This document shows, one piece after another, positions 34,592 to 45,749 of a stretch of DNA of 64,000 nt. The number at the start of each line of letters is the position of its first letter. Positions within the stretch are counted from its first letter, which is position 1. The position numbers and the translations under genes were made by a program. Source of the stretch: Neoscytalidium dimidiatum (taxonomy: Eukaryota; Ascomycota; Dothideomycetes; Botryosphaeriales; Botryosphaeriaceae); NCBI GenBank assembly GCA_037367355.1, contig CM074696.1, forward strand, positions 2,232,001 through 2,296,000, in the 5' to 3' direction. Under the pieces are notes generated by a model. That model ran no database searches and was not told where the DNA came from. It saw only the letters and a program-made list of their open reading frames with translations.

Positions 34592-34845
34592 TGCGTCGCA
34601 GGAAGTACGACCCACCGAGGCACAACAAGCACACGCCGAATAAAAATCTGCAAGAATACAACTCGACTCCCCACGCTTCACAGCGTCTGCGGGAATGTCA
34701 GCAAGGCGCCCCAAGATTGAATGCGTTGAGCCTGATTGCGACGGCGAAGGGTCCGCGCTGACGACATCGTGCGCGACTAAGGAAACAAAGCAGCAGGAAG
34801 ACCACCTTATAAAAGCTTTCGGGCCGAAAGCTGCCTAGGGGATAG

Positions 34846-35228
34846 TGTTACGGCGCAGCAAGAAGGAAGGAGAGGAAGTGCTGAGCTGGAGGAAATCGGA
34901 CCCACCAACACAACACAGCCAAGATACAAGACGCCCGTGGCCACCCCGATGACTCAGCAACAACACCGCGGTCACAATGCCAAGGCCTGACCACTCAACC
35001 TGACCACCAGAACCACCGCGGTCACGGCCAGCGGTCACACCCACCATCTCCTACAGTATATAGAGCACACTCGTTCACAGTAGATAGGACCCCCGTGGTC
35101 AACTTGTCAATTGATTCCTACCCTACTATTGTACGAACCTCCCCTGCCTACCACTGTATTGGCCCCTAGAAAGCCCAAGCTGCCTGACGACGCGCCTCGA
35201 CTCCCCCAGAAAGAGTCCCGGCGTAACA
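34846..35228 (+). repeat. 3' LTR of the young Gypsy element
   Basis: 383 bp copy of the 5' LTR with TATA near 35057-35062. It is seven bases longer than the 5' copy because of small insertions near 35163-35178 and in C and A runs close to the end. This near identity points to a recent insertion. Confidence 0.93.
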
Positions 35229-35233
35229 CTATA
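35229..35233 (+). repeat. Target-site duplication, right copy (CTATA)
   Basis: CTATA directly after the 3' LTR, matching 28574-28578. Confidence 0.92.
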
Positions 35234-36300
35234 ACTCGTAAAGAAGCTACGGCGGACTTAATCTTAGTTCTAATAGACCAGGTAATAAAGAAGGTATACT
35301 ACTTTCTAGTACGTAAGACTATTAATATAAGAACTCTAGTAGACCTTCTATAAGAATACTTCTTAAAAACTATTATTCTAGACTCCCTAGTATTAGATAG
35401 AGGCACGGTATTTATAAGTAAATACTAGGTAAACTTCTATTACGAACTCGGTATCTAGCGCCGATTTAGCACCGCCTTCTACCCGTAAACTAATAGGTAG
35501 ACGGAGCGTTAAAATTAAGAGATTAAATACTACCTCCGTATCTATATAAATTAGGAGTAATCTAACTAGGTATCCCTTCTACTATAGATAGTATACGCCT
35601 ATAATAATACGCCGTACTCTTTAACGAAGGTATCGCTAAACCTACTAAGCTATATAACTAAATCTAGTACGCTAGACGGCGTAAGAGGCCTATAGTAGTT
35701 ACGTAGCCTAGAAGCTATCCTCTCCGGCTCGAAAGATATTACCTATATGCCGGCCGCCGCCGCTATACGGGTAGACTATATACGTTTCGTACGCGAGAAT
35801 ATAAAGAAAGCGATCTACTATATATAAGTGCTCTAGACGCGTTACTATAACCGCGGCCGCCTAGATAAATACTTTAATACTAGGGAAGAGATACTACTCT
35901 CGGCGAAGAATATCCGTACGAAGCGCCCTTATAAGAAGCTTAATAGCCGATTTCTAGGCCCCTTTAAGATTATTAAGAAGGTTAGCACCTACGCTTAAAA
36001 TTGAGCTCCATTATTAATAGCGCGTCTCTATTCTATCTTCTATATTTCGCTACTAGAGCTCTACTCCGTATACTTAGGCTTTATACTACTAGCGGTAGAG
36101 TTAGTAGATAATACGTAGAAGATCGAGGCTATAGTCGATTATTATAACGACTCCTCGGGTAGAATAAAATACCTTATTAAATAGCTAGGCTAGCTAAATA
36201 AGTATAATAAATAGAAGTCCGAATCGGAACTCTCTAACTACTAGGAACTACTTAACGAATACCGTTAGAAACACCCGCGGGACGCTTGGATCACGAAACA
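35229..36300 (+). mobile_element. RIP-mutated Gypsy chromovirus, 3' part (integrase core and chromodomain)
   Basis: Continues the element interrupted at 28578. With RIP stops read through, it gives LVRKTINIRTLVDLL, DRGTVFISKY, RRFSTAFYP and EIKYYLR (integrase core), then a chromodomain near 36130-36270 (SSGRIKYLIK, YNK-EPESELSN pattern with W codons turned to TAG). A short stretch at 36285-36330 keeps CA and TG. The 3' LTR was not recognised; the LINE tail begins shortly after. Confidence 0.8.
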
Positions 36301-36576
36301 TTGTCGTATACAGTAAAGTAGGGCATATATAAGGGCTAGCCCGTAAGAAGGGTAGAAGAAAAACTTAAGGCTAAGAATAAGGTAAAGTAGGCTTTATAGC
36401 CTTATAGAACCTATAGGAGTCCGGTAGTAGATAATATTAAGAAAGTACCGTACGCTATAGCTATAATCGGTATAAATATAGCTTCTATACTTAGTCTTAT
36501 AAGCCTCCGTTATTAGTAATTATAAGTAATAATATTCGTATTAATAGAGTATATAAAACGTATACTACTCGAAGGC

Positions 36577-36604
36577 TATTTATTTATTTATTTATTTATT
36601 TATT
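36577..36604 (-). repeat. (AATA)n tail at the 3' end of the LINE
   Basis: About seven TATT units on the plus strand, equal to AATA repeats on the coding strand of the LINE. Simple A-rich tails of this kind end many Tad1 elements. It marks the probable insertion end. Confidence 0.65.
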
Positions 36605-39600
36605 CGTTTAACGTCCTTATATAAGCTAAGCTTATAAAAGACGGCTAGTCTACTAACGTATCTAGTCCGGTATTTCGACCGGGGTTTTTATTCGAGTTTT
36701 CTTCGGGAAGGAGTCTAGAAATAGTAGGGGCTAAGCCGGTGCTTTTTTAGGAAGAAATAGGAAAGTAAGTATAGAGATAAGAAGAGGTAGAAGATAAAAG
36801 AAAAATAATAAGAGAGAGTAACTTCTTTTTTAAAGAGAGACTAGAGTTAGTTTTTCGAAAGTACGTATTTAAACTTCCGTCGAAGTAAGTTCTAATAGCT
36901 ACTTTCGGGTAGCTATTTTAGTTGTCGATAAAAAGCTTAGAAGAGCTTTCCGTCCTTCTTCGGTATTAAAAACGAGGTCTAAGGAGGGATTTTTCGTTTC
37001 TAGACTAGTATATATATCTTCTCTTTCGAGTCGATACTTTTTATAGTCTAGAATTAGGTGCCGAGGGGTTTATTTAGCCGTATTATTATACGGATAGCGA
37101 TTAGAGGGGTTTAGTCTAAAGCGGTTTAAATAGAACTTAAAGTAGCCGTATCTTATTTTAAGCTAGTAAAACGCGGAGCTAGTTTCTCTCTCCGTAGAGA
37201 GATCTATTAACTTTCGTTTTATTTTCTAGTTAAACCGCCTTAGATAAGACTCTTTAGAGGCTATTTCCGCTTAACTATTCATTTGTTTTTACTACGAATT
37301 AATAAAATCTACTTGCGTTAGCACTCGAAAGAATGCGTAGCTAGTCGATTCGTTATTCGGGTTTATTTTATAGGCGTATTTAGCTAGGGAATCTGCTTCT
37401 TCGTTACCGCGTATATTAAAATAGCCGGGGACCTATTCTAATTAAACTAAATTTCCTTTTAGGATAAGCGTTTTAGCTACGTTTAAAGCTCGTATTTACG
37501 CTAGTTATTCTGGATTTCCGGATAGTATTTTTAGACGATAGAGCGCGGCCTAGTTATCCGCGTAGACTCTAATATCTTTATCGGTATATCCGTTTTTAAC
37601 TACGAGTTTAAGGGCTCTTATAAGAGCCTCTAGTTCGCCGTTATAAACTAGGTTATTATCCCCGATATTTCCTACTATAATAGTAGTTTCGTCTTTAAAG
37701 GTAGGGTCGTTTCTATCTATAAAAACTGCTAGTCTAATTCCGGTTTTATTCGGAATCAAACTCGCGTCCGTATAGATAGATATTAGGTTATCCGGGGGGT
37801 TTTCGAGTTCGTTTAGGTGTTTCTTAGCTTATTCTTCTTTCGAGAGTTTAGAGACTTTAACCGAGTAGGGGGTAGATAGCCCCTAAGGTGGAAAGTAGAA
37901 AGGATTAACCGTTTCGAGGTTATACGGCTTATCTTTTAGAAAGTCTCTAATTTTTCGAACGAGCTTACTTTCGTATTCGTTCTCTCTTTCTAGAAGGCTT
38001 TAAATTAGGTATTTTCGGTCTAATTTAAGACTTCGTAGGGCGTAGAATCGGAGGTTATTTTCTAAGCAAATTTCCGAGGGTGGGATCGCGGCTTCTATTT
38101 CGAGGGGAGTAATTAGAGCGGTTTTAAAAACGCCTAGTATTTTCCGTAGAGCTAGATTCTAGAGTATCGTAGCTTTTCGTTTAAAATTCGCTTAGTTATT
38201 CTAGTATAAAACGGAGCCGTAGTCGGAGACGGAGGTAACGTAGGCTAAGTATAACTGCCGTACCGCGTTAGGTTTTAGTCCGTTTTCGATATTAGCTAGT
38301 CTATTTATCCTCGAGAGACTCGAACGAGCTTAGCTTATTCTAATATCGACGTGTTCCTTAAAATTAAGGAGTGGGTTTAAAAAAACTCCTAGATATCGGA
38401 CTAGATTCTTAGGCTTTATAACTAAACCCGTAGGTAGTTTTAGAGTAGAATCTCTTGCCGTTTTTTCTTTAGAAAAATGCATTAATTCGGTTTTTTCGAG
38501 GTCGAATTATATAGTATTTTCCGCGCCTAGTTTATAGAGTCTTTCCGCTTCTCTTTCTAATATCTTAATATTCTTTTTCCAGCTTTTCGAGCTTACTATT
38601 AAAGAGATATTATCGACGTAGGATAGATAGCTAACGGAGTTCGTTTAGAATAGATCTCGGATATAAATTAGAAATAGTATCGGCGAAATAGGACTTTCTT
38701 ACGGTATACCCGTTTCTACGTTACTAAATTCTTCTATATTTCTATCGAAACTAAGGCGTAATTATCGGGAATTTAAGAAAGTTCTAATCTACACGAGTAG
38801 ATTAGTCGGAAGCTTTAACTTTCTTAAAATTCCTAGGAGTTATTAACTACGTGAGTAATAAGTAGCAAGCGTGCGTCTAGAAATAGCGTAGATATTTTTA
38901 GCTTTACCTTTTAGTTTTCCTCTACTAAATTCGTTAGAATAAAGTAGGCGTCTATAGCGGATTTTTTAAGTCTTCCCCCTATTTATATAGGGTAAATTAG
39001 GTTTATTATTTCCGCTAGAAAACCGAGGCGTTTAGCTATTACTCGTTCGAGTACTTTTCCTAGGCAGTTTAATAGAGAGATAACCCTATAAGTCTTTAGA
39101 TTCGCGGGATCCGGCTTATTAGGTTTCTTTAAAATTGCCCCCGTTGCTTATCTCTAGCACTTTAGATAGTAGCTATATTTAAAGAGGTTCGAATAGATAA
39201 AATAGAAGGCTTTCGGGGATACGTTATAGGCCTAAATAATAATTTATTAGGATATTAAATTAGGTCCGGGCGTAGTTCCTTTTATTAGGTTCGAATACGT
39301 TCGTTCAAGCTCTTTTTTATCTAGAATTAGCTATTCCCAGCTTGGATCCGGCTGGTAATTTATCTAGTTATTTTTAATTTGTACGTTAGGAGGGGATAGA
39401 AATAACGTTTCTTTTAGCGCGGAGCTTTTCCCCTTCTAGCTATCTTATAGTAGGCCGTTTTTAGCCCGAATCGGAGGGATTCGTTCTATCGGACGGTGTT
39501 TTATATAGGCCATTACTTTAAAGATAGTTTCGGGGGTATTTTTACTTAGAAACGAATTCTAGTGGTCCCGTTTAGCTTTACGAATAGAGGAGAAGTATTC

Positions 39601-42600
39601 GTTACGGGTTTTTAGGAAGTCTTGCTTATTTACGAGCTCCGGCGAGCGTCGTATAAGCCGCGTTTATCGTTTAAGGTTTCCTCGGGCCTTTATTAGGATA
39701 GAATTCCACTAGGGTTTAGCTTTAGCTAGCGGGGTAGTTTTTAGAATAGCTTAGTCCGCTACTTACCGTATAAGGTTAGTTAGGAATTCTCCTAGTTTTT
39801 CTAAAAGTAAGACTTCTTTTAAACGGTCTTTTAGAATCTCTAGGCTAAGATCTTTATTCTTCTCTTCTAGAATAGCTAGCTGGGGGCGTAGCTTTTCTAT
39901 AAAGTTCGAGGCTTTTTCTTTAAAGATCTTAGAGAATTTATCCTAGTTCGCCTTCTCGTAATTAAATCTAATTTACTTAGATTTCTCCTAGTTTATTCGT
40001 TTATTTAATTAGATTTAAAATAAAATAGGGAAGTAGTCGGATCCGATAGATTCGAGTATTTACTAGTCCGTTATTTTATTCGTTAGCCCTCGGCTAGAGA
40101 GCGTTAGATCTATTACCGTAGGCCTATCTAGGTTTAGCCGATAGAAGGTACCTTCTCCTAGCGTATTTAGTAGGTCTAGGTTATTAGATTCGATCTAATT
40201 AATTAGGGCGGAGGCCCTGTTCGAGTAGGGGGACCTTAGGTCCCACTACGGGTAGTAAATATTAAAGTCCCCGGCTATAATACTAGGGAATTCTAGCTAT
40301 TAGTAGCCTAGAATACGTTCTAGCGTATAGGGGGAATTATCGTTTTCTTATTCCTTTTAGTTATATAAATTAAAGAGGTAGAATTAGCTATTTTCCTCTA
40401 TTATTTTTAGAACTATTAGGTTAGGGGATTTAGTTACCGCGGAGTTATAGTTAATATCTATTCCCGTTAGATAACGGGATATATATACTAACGTACGCGG
40501 TCTTTCCGTTAGAGAACAATCCGGTAGAATTTAAACGAACGCGGGGTGGTTAACCGACCGCCTTTCTCTAGGATTTTCGGGGTTTGTTAGCCATGGTTCT
40601 TGTATAAGAATTAGGCTAATTTTAAGTTCGATTGCTTTAGATAGAAGGCTCTCCGTAGCTAAAGCGTTTCTATTTAAATTTACTTGAAATACCCTTAGTT
40701 TATCTATAGATAAAGGGGTTAGTTAATTCTAATTAGAGTAGTATTAGTACCGTATACCTTTAGAGGCTTTACAGCCTATAAATTTACACTTATACTCTCC
40801 CGTTAGGTACTTCTTTTTATAGATTTCGTATATAGGAATCCTCGTACACTTTATCGTTTCGTGTCCGTTTTTAAGGCAGTTACGGTATTAAATTCCCTTA
40901 GAAATAATCCGTGCTTTCTCTATCTTACAGCTTATTCCGCATATAAAAAGGCGGCTATTAATAGCCTTTTTCTATTCCTTTTTGGTGCGAAACGAGACTA
41001 TAACGGATCCCGCGGATTAGTTTTCTCTTTTCTCCTTAGAGGTGGCCCAGTAGGGCTTTCCGATAGAAGAAAGACCTACGTTAAAGGTCTCTATTTCTTC
41101 CTTAATAAAGGAATCGATTAGAATATCCTTAGTCTCCCGCGTAGGGATTCCGTGGATAATAACCTTATACTAGGCCTCGACTGGTTTCGGGTTAGAATTA
41201 GGAAGGACTTTCCTAATAATATTCTCTTTTTCTAAGAGGAATTGGCTAGTATAGCCTTCGGTGCCCGTAATTAGGATATTTCCCTTAAACGAAAGGGAGG
41301 TTCCTTAGATAACGGGTTTGTTTACGAATCCGGCTCCCGCGAACGTAAGGTTTAGCTTTTACCGGAGTCGGATTCCGTTAAATTAGTCTCGTATACCATC
41401 GTAGGAGATAGTAATTTGTCTATCTTTAATAGACGTTGGTTTTACGAGCTTCGTAGTTGTTTTTTCAGTTAGTTTTTTATACGATACGGTTATAAAACCG
41501 TCGTTTAGAACTATACCTACCGCTACCGAGGCGTAGGAGGTAGGTTTTTTTACCGGGACTAGCTAGCTAGGCTAGGGTTTTCCCGTAGTAGCTGCGGAGG
41601 TAGCCCCGAGATTCCTCGTTTTATTCGAAAGCGTACGGGATACGTTTTCGAGTACGCGGACTTTAGTTGCGAGAATCGACTTAGTAAAGTCGATTTTCCC
41701 TTTCGCCGTATATTCGCGGAAGATAGTAAGAAGTTTACTAAGGTTATTTACCTTAGACTAGTTATCTTCGAGGTCGATCGCCTTAATAAGGCAATCGAAC
41801 GCGGCTTCGATATATTCCGCGGAGGACTTTAGTTTCGATCCCGGTATATACCGGGTTCTTTTCTCGGAGCGGTATTCGAACGGGTTATTGCCCGTAGTTA
41901 TCAGCGAGAAGGAGAGTCTTTTTCCTAGTATCGGTGTAGGCTCTACCGTTACCGTTACCTTCGGCCTTCTCGGTAGCGGTATTACTTCGTCGTTTTCTAT
42001 CTCGATATCTTCGATACTACTAGAACCCGTAGTATTCGAGGATTTAATAACTATCGGCGTAGTCGATAGTTAAATAGGGGTCGAGGGGCGTAGAGAATCC
42101 GGGGAATCCGGAGGGTCTAGGGGCGGATATCCTTAGTTTTCTATACTCTTTCTAGAAAAGAAATAGTAAAAATAGAAAATTAGACTAGAAAGAAATCGCC
42201 GGCTTTAGTTTCGTCTAAACTAAGCCGTAAATAAACGAATTCCGGGCGAGCGCGGGGAATTTTCTTCGTTACTTTCTCCCGAGAAGTAACGAAGCGTTTT
42301 CGAGGCTGTTCGGTTAAGCTTTTCGCTTATTTTCGGTTATTATTAGTTCGCGTAGGTAGGGAGGTGGTGAAAACTCTACGTACACGGGCCGCGGAAAAGG
42401 AGCGGGACGGAGAGAAGGGCGCTAGCCTTATTAGTGGAAATGCGTAAACGCTCTAAATCTCGTATAACTTCGTACGGAGGTGCGCGTAGGTGTTTTCGAT
42501 AGATTCCGAGCTTTTTACGTCTTTTCGAGTCGATTTGGGATTTTGGTGGGGATGCGGAGGTTAAGGAAGTCGATTTAGCCTAACGAGGTCTCTTTTCTAC

Positions 42601-42650
42601 GCGATAACGCAGTAGCGCGTATAGCTACGAAGCTAGGATTCAAGAATCTA
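36577..42650 (-). mobile_element. RIP-mutated Tad1-like LINE retrotransposon
   Basis: On the minus strand, from 5' to 3': ORF1 from about 42080 ending in CCHC knuckles (40740-40930: RNCLKNGHETIKC followed by further Cys pairs); an AP endonuclease with AGDFN followed by WDLRSPYSN (about 40225-40290) and GSDYFPI; a reverse transcriptase with GIP-ESPISPILFLIYIRDL (about 38660-38709, Q changed to a stop) and YVDN where YVDD is expected (about 38605-38620); and an RNase H (37550-37759, VYNGELEALIRALK, VYADN). The order ORF1-APE-RT-RNaseH is typical of Tad1. All frames carry RIP stops. The 5' limit is approximate, and no target duplication was found. Confidence 0.82.
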
Positions 42651-43349
42651 GCTAAGGGAATCGAGAGCTTTTATATAAGTTAATATAGAGTCTACTAGTA
42701 TATTATTAACTATAAGTAAGATAGCTTATAAGCTACTTATATATACTATATTTTAGAGTAAATTAATTTATTACTAGTAATAAGTAGATAGTAATAGAAT
42801 AGTAATAAGAATAGAGATATTAATAGTAAATACTTATTATAGAAACGTATATAAGTTATCTAATTAACTATTATAAAGAATTACGATTAGTATAGCTTAG
42901 CTAGAATAACGTATTAGAGAAGTATTAAACTCTTATACTTATAATAAAGATAAGAAATAAATATAAACTATTAAGAATATATAAGAATTACTAACTTTCT
43001 TAATAGCTAGCGATAGTTAACTTATTTTTAAGCCTTATAGCCTATACTCGCGGAGCGTATAATATAACCGGAACTTCTAGACTAACGTAGCCACTATAAC
43101 TATAATAATATTCTATAGAGAATTTACGCTAGTTACTAGTAAGGCTATAGCTATAGTATATATAACGTTTTTCTAACCCTATATTAGTACGTATAAGCTT
43201 AAATAAGCTAAGATAGAATATTAGATATTATATTTCTATATAAGCTATTACGAGTAAATATATGTTTATTATTAGGTAAAATATTTGTTTATAGCACTTC
43301 TAGTTGTCTGGTTCTTCTACGACTAAAAGGTATATACAGAATTATTTTA

Positions 43350-43697
43350 TTAGTAATTAGTTTCTTTAGCCGGTCTCTTTATTTTTTTAAGAAGGCCCTC
43401 GAGCTTTTTAAGCTTTTCGATGGCCTCTTCGACATACGCCGCCTTCTTCTTGAGCTTATAATAAGTGGAATCCACGTTGACTTCCTCGGCCCGTTTGATC
43501 GCTTTACTGAATATGTTTATCTGGTCCCTTAGGTTACGGATATGGGCGTCGTATGACTTGCCGTCGTTTATATGAGCTGAGCCGCAATGATCATTAGCGC
43601 TTGGTTGATGATCGGCATTGGACGAAGAAACGGGGGGGCTCTAGTTATATAATGAGTGAGGGTGGGCTTGTATGTAGAGTCCAAGGGCAAATACCAT
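43350..43697 (-). CDS. Hypothetical small coiled-coil protein next to the RIP block
   Basis: Model: ATG at 43697-43695 directly followed by a 54 bp intron (43641-43694; gtattt ... tataactag), then exon 43640-43350; 97 residues. The second exon has a clear helical, coiled-coil character (AHIRNLRDQINIFSKAIKR, YKLKKKAAYVEEAIEKLKKL) and clean stop. The donor GTATTT is weak, and a one-codon first exon is unusual, so the start is uncertain. The exon keeps CA and TG, so it lies outside the RIP-affected DNA although only about 50 bp from it. No family recognised. Confidence 0.35.
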
Positions 43698-44229
43698 TGT
43701 TTGTGTTGGAGGGAGAGGGAATCTCGATTAATGTGCTATTCGCCACGGTAGTAGTGAGGAGGAAGGTCCTTTGAGTAGAGTCGGAGAACTGTGTATGCTT
43801 GCGTTCTTTTCTATGTGCCTTCTCTTGACCTAAAGTAGGTATTTAAAGGACTCGAAGTGTGGTGATTCTAGATTTATGATTAATACTCGTCGTGTAAATC
43901 TATAGGTCTATGGCGTTCTAGCCAGTTTGTAATCCCTTACCGACTCTACTGGTAGGTTCACCGCCGCCCTGACCCGTATGATATCTCCTGGCTCTTCTGC
44001 GTGCTAGCGTTAAGCATTTTATAACACCTGTGTAATTTGATGCACGAGCGTATTCGATGAAAGCTGCACAACTGATGTTATCTTACATAAAACCCAAAGG
44101 CATTTTGTTCGTATGAGATAGACAGCAACATAAACAAATTCAATATAGCATGCGAGATACTCGTTATTTACTCAACCTTGATCATAAAAATATTATTCAA
44201 GCGGTGGGCCAGCATATAAAATAGTTTTT

Positions 44230-45086
44230 CTATGTTATAGACATTTTTCCGGACGCTGAAATCTTAATTTGAGGCAGGTTTAACTCATTGTCCTTGACGG
44301 TAGCGACGCATCGAAGGACACCTCTCCATCCGCTGTTTTGGAGCCTTCCATTCGCACAGCGGCTCCAGGTCCATTTAAGGACCGATTTGGTAGGCTCACT
44401 GCAGAGATTCCACAGCTCCTCTCGTTCGTGGTACCGTAGACGATCTTCAGACAACGCCATGAATTCTTTAGGTCCTTCTACCCGGAGATGGCAACGTAGG
44501 GCATCTTTCGCATCTGCCTAAACCAGTTTTCAATAAACATGTTTGCAAAAAGCGAACAAGAAAATACCTTAAGGTGATCCCACTTTTTGATAGTTTCGAT
44601 AGCCAGATTGCGCCGAACAGAAATTGGTATTGTTTCATAGCCGAACAGTTCATTGGGCGGCGTCGACTCGTCGCACAATTTCCAAATCTGCTCGGCGCTG
44701 TATAGAGACAGATTGAGTAAAAGATCATCCTTATATTCATTGTTAATTGAATCTCTAATCCGGGGATTCTCACGACTTACGAAGTCCCAAGACTTCCATT
44801 CGTCGTGCTTGGTCGTGTTTCTCACTGTCCACAGCTCTCCTGGGAGAATCTCCGGGCTGATGACGACTTTTTCAGGCTCGATATGTTCAAAATCATTCAG
44901 AGGAAGTTTGAAAACTGACCAGACCTCTTCTGATTCAGCAGCGTCCGTTTCTCCGTTTGTCGATTCCCAAGGGAACGAGATTTCGACAAAGTCGTATTTA
45001 TCTTCCTCGTAAGTGGGAAGCTTCTGCTTACCAGCCTTTACGTTAGAAGTCTCGTTCATCCAAGGGAGAAATCTTCGAATCGCCAT
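44230..45086 (-). CDS. Hypothetical protein (orphan)
   Basis: Two exons on the minus strand, 45086-44568 and 44517-44230, with a 50 bp intron (gtattttctt donor, ggtttag acceptor); 268 residues. Without the splice the first frame stops soon after (MRKMPYVAISG), and with it the frame runs on through KADAKDALRCHLRVEGPKEF to a natural end. Features: an acidic N-terminal third (YEEDKYDFVEISFPWE), PLNDFEHIEPEKVVISPEIL, and a Trp-rich C-terminal third (RYHEREELWNLCSEPTKSVL). No signal peptide or membrane segment. I do not recognise the family. The gene lies alone at the accessory side of the RIP block. Confidence 0.6.
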
Positions 45087-45681
45087 CGTCTTGACCGTAA
45101 GACATGTCCAAGCTGATGCCTACCTAATAGTCCTTCATGACACTTAAATACATGGGCGCGAGGGTGGGAGAAAGGATCCAGGTTTGCAACACAGATCAAT
45201 AAGTGCACATGATTCGCCAAAAGCACACAGGCATGCGGAACAGATCGTAACTGTGGTTGGTGATCTATCTCTTGCGTCCGCGGTTGGCCGCATGTGGGGA
45301 CGACTGGCATTGCAAGACCTGTGTCGCCAAGCAGATATCGTGATTATTCTTGGAAAAAGCCTCCCGTCCACTCGCCTTATGATCCACTAACCTCCTGCCA
45401 GACTAAGTGATTAAACCGACAGCGATTCTGCGCACCCTGGCAGTACCATGCACACCTAGTGTTTCCGGAGGACCCCAGCCACCTGTCCATGCACTGGAGG
45501 CAACTTTCGCCCAACTCCTCACTATGATTGGCCGAACGCGGTGATTCCGTACTCCCGGGAACAATCCTGGAAAAATCCTTGCTTCCATGTCTACCCTTAT
45601 GACCAGCCCTTGATTGTTGAGTAATTTACCTTTCAGTTGGTTTTCGTGAGCTACCAGAAGCCACGGCCCACTTTTTATGGG
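45087..45681. other. Intergenic between divergent orphan genes
   Basis: Holds the promoters of the minus-strand gene ending upstream at 45086 and of the plus-strand gene at 45750. No other feature was seen except the TATA box listed separately. Confidence 0.5.
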
Positions 45682-45688
45682 TATATAA
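45682..45688 (+). promoter_or_regulatory. TATA box of the orphan gene at 45750
   Basis: TATATAA, 62 bases before the ATG, followed by a short leader (ctatccaactatcaccacca). Spacing fits a TATA-driven fungal promoter. Confidence 0.6.
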
Positions 45689-45749
45689 GGACTCCAACTT
45701 AACACAAACCCCGCTGGGCAAAGACTACTATCCAACTATCACCACCACC

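Larger units (their letters stand above)
28579..35228 (+). mobile_element. Young, un-RIPed Ty3/Gypsy chromovirus nested in the old Gypsy copy
   Basis: 6650 bp with two nearly identical LTRs (28579-28954 and 34846-35228) that start TGTTACGGCG and end CGGCGTAACA. A perfect 5 bp target duplication CTATA flanks it (28574-28578 and 35229-35233). Removing it restores the old integrase frame. Pol order (PR-RT-RNaseH-INT-chromodomain) makes it a Gypsy chromovirus. CA and TG are frequent, so it has not passed through RIP. Gag-pol is interrupted by many one-base losses in homopolymers. A polypurine tract (aggggatag) precedes the 3' LTR. I saw no clear tRNA primer-binding match after the 5' LTR. Confidence 0.95.
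21860..43300. other. RIP-mutated AT-rich transposon block
   Basis: Composition changes abruptly at about 21860. In the block, excluding the young insertion 28579-35228, CA and TG dinucleotides are almost absent, while CG is retained in many parts and TA is very common. For example, 27601-27840 has no CA and one TG. This is the signature of repeat-induced point mutation acting on CpA on both strands, a meiosis-linked fungal defence against repeats. Old TGG, CAG and CAA codons have become TAG and TAA. 21860-24100 is too degraded to assign to an element; 42650-43300 likewise. Confidence 0.88.

Noticed and set aside
34010..34761. Long C-terminal extension of the Gypsy integrase on the plus strand
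   Set aside because: It lies past the chromodomain, has Pro/Gln/Arg low complexity and mirrors the codons of the antisense gene; most likely a shadow.
35111..42073. Short open frames in RIP-mutated DNA (for example near 35111, 37550, 40861 and 41888)
   Set aside because: They are fragments or shadows of dead Gypsy and LINE frames and are covered by those element entries.
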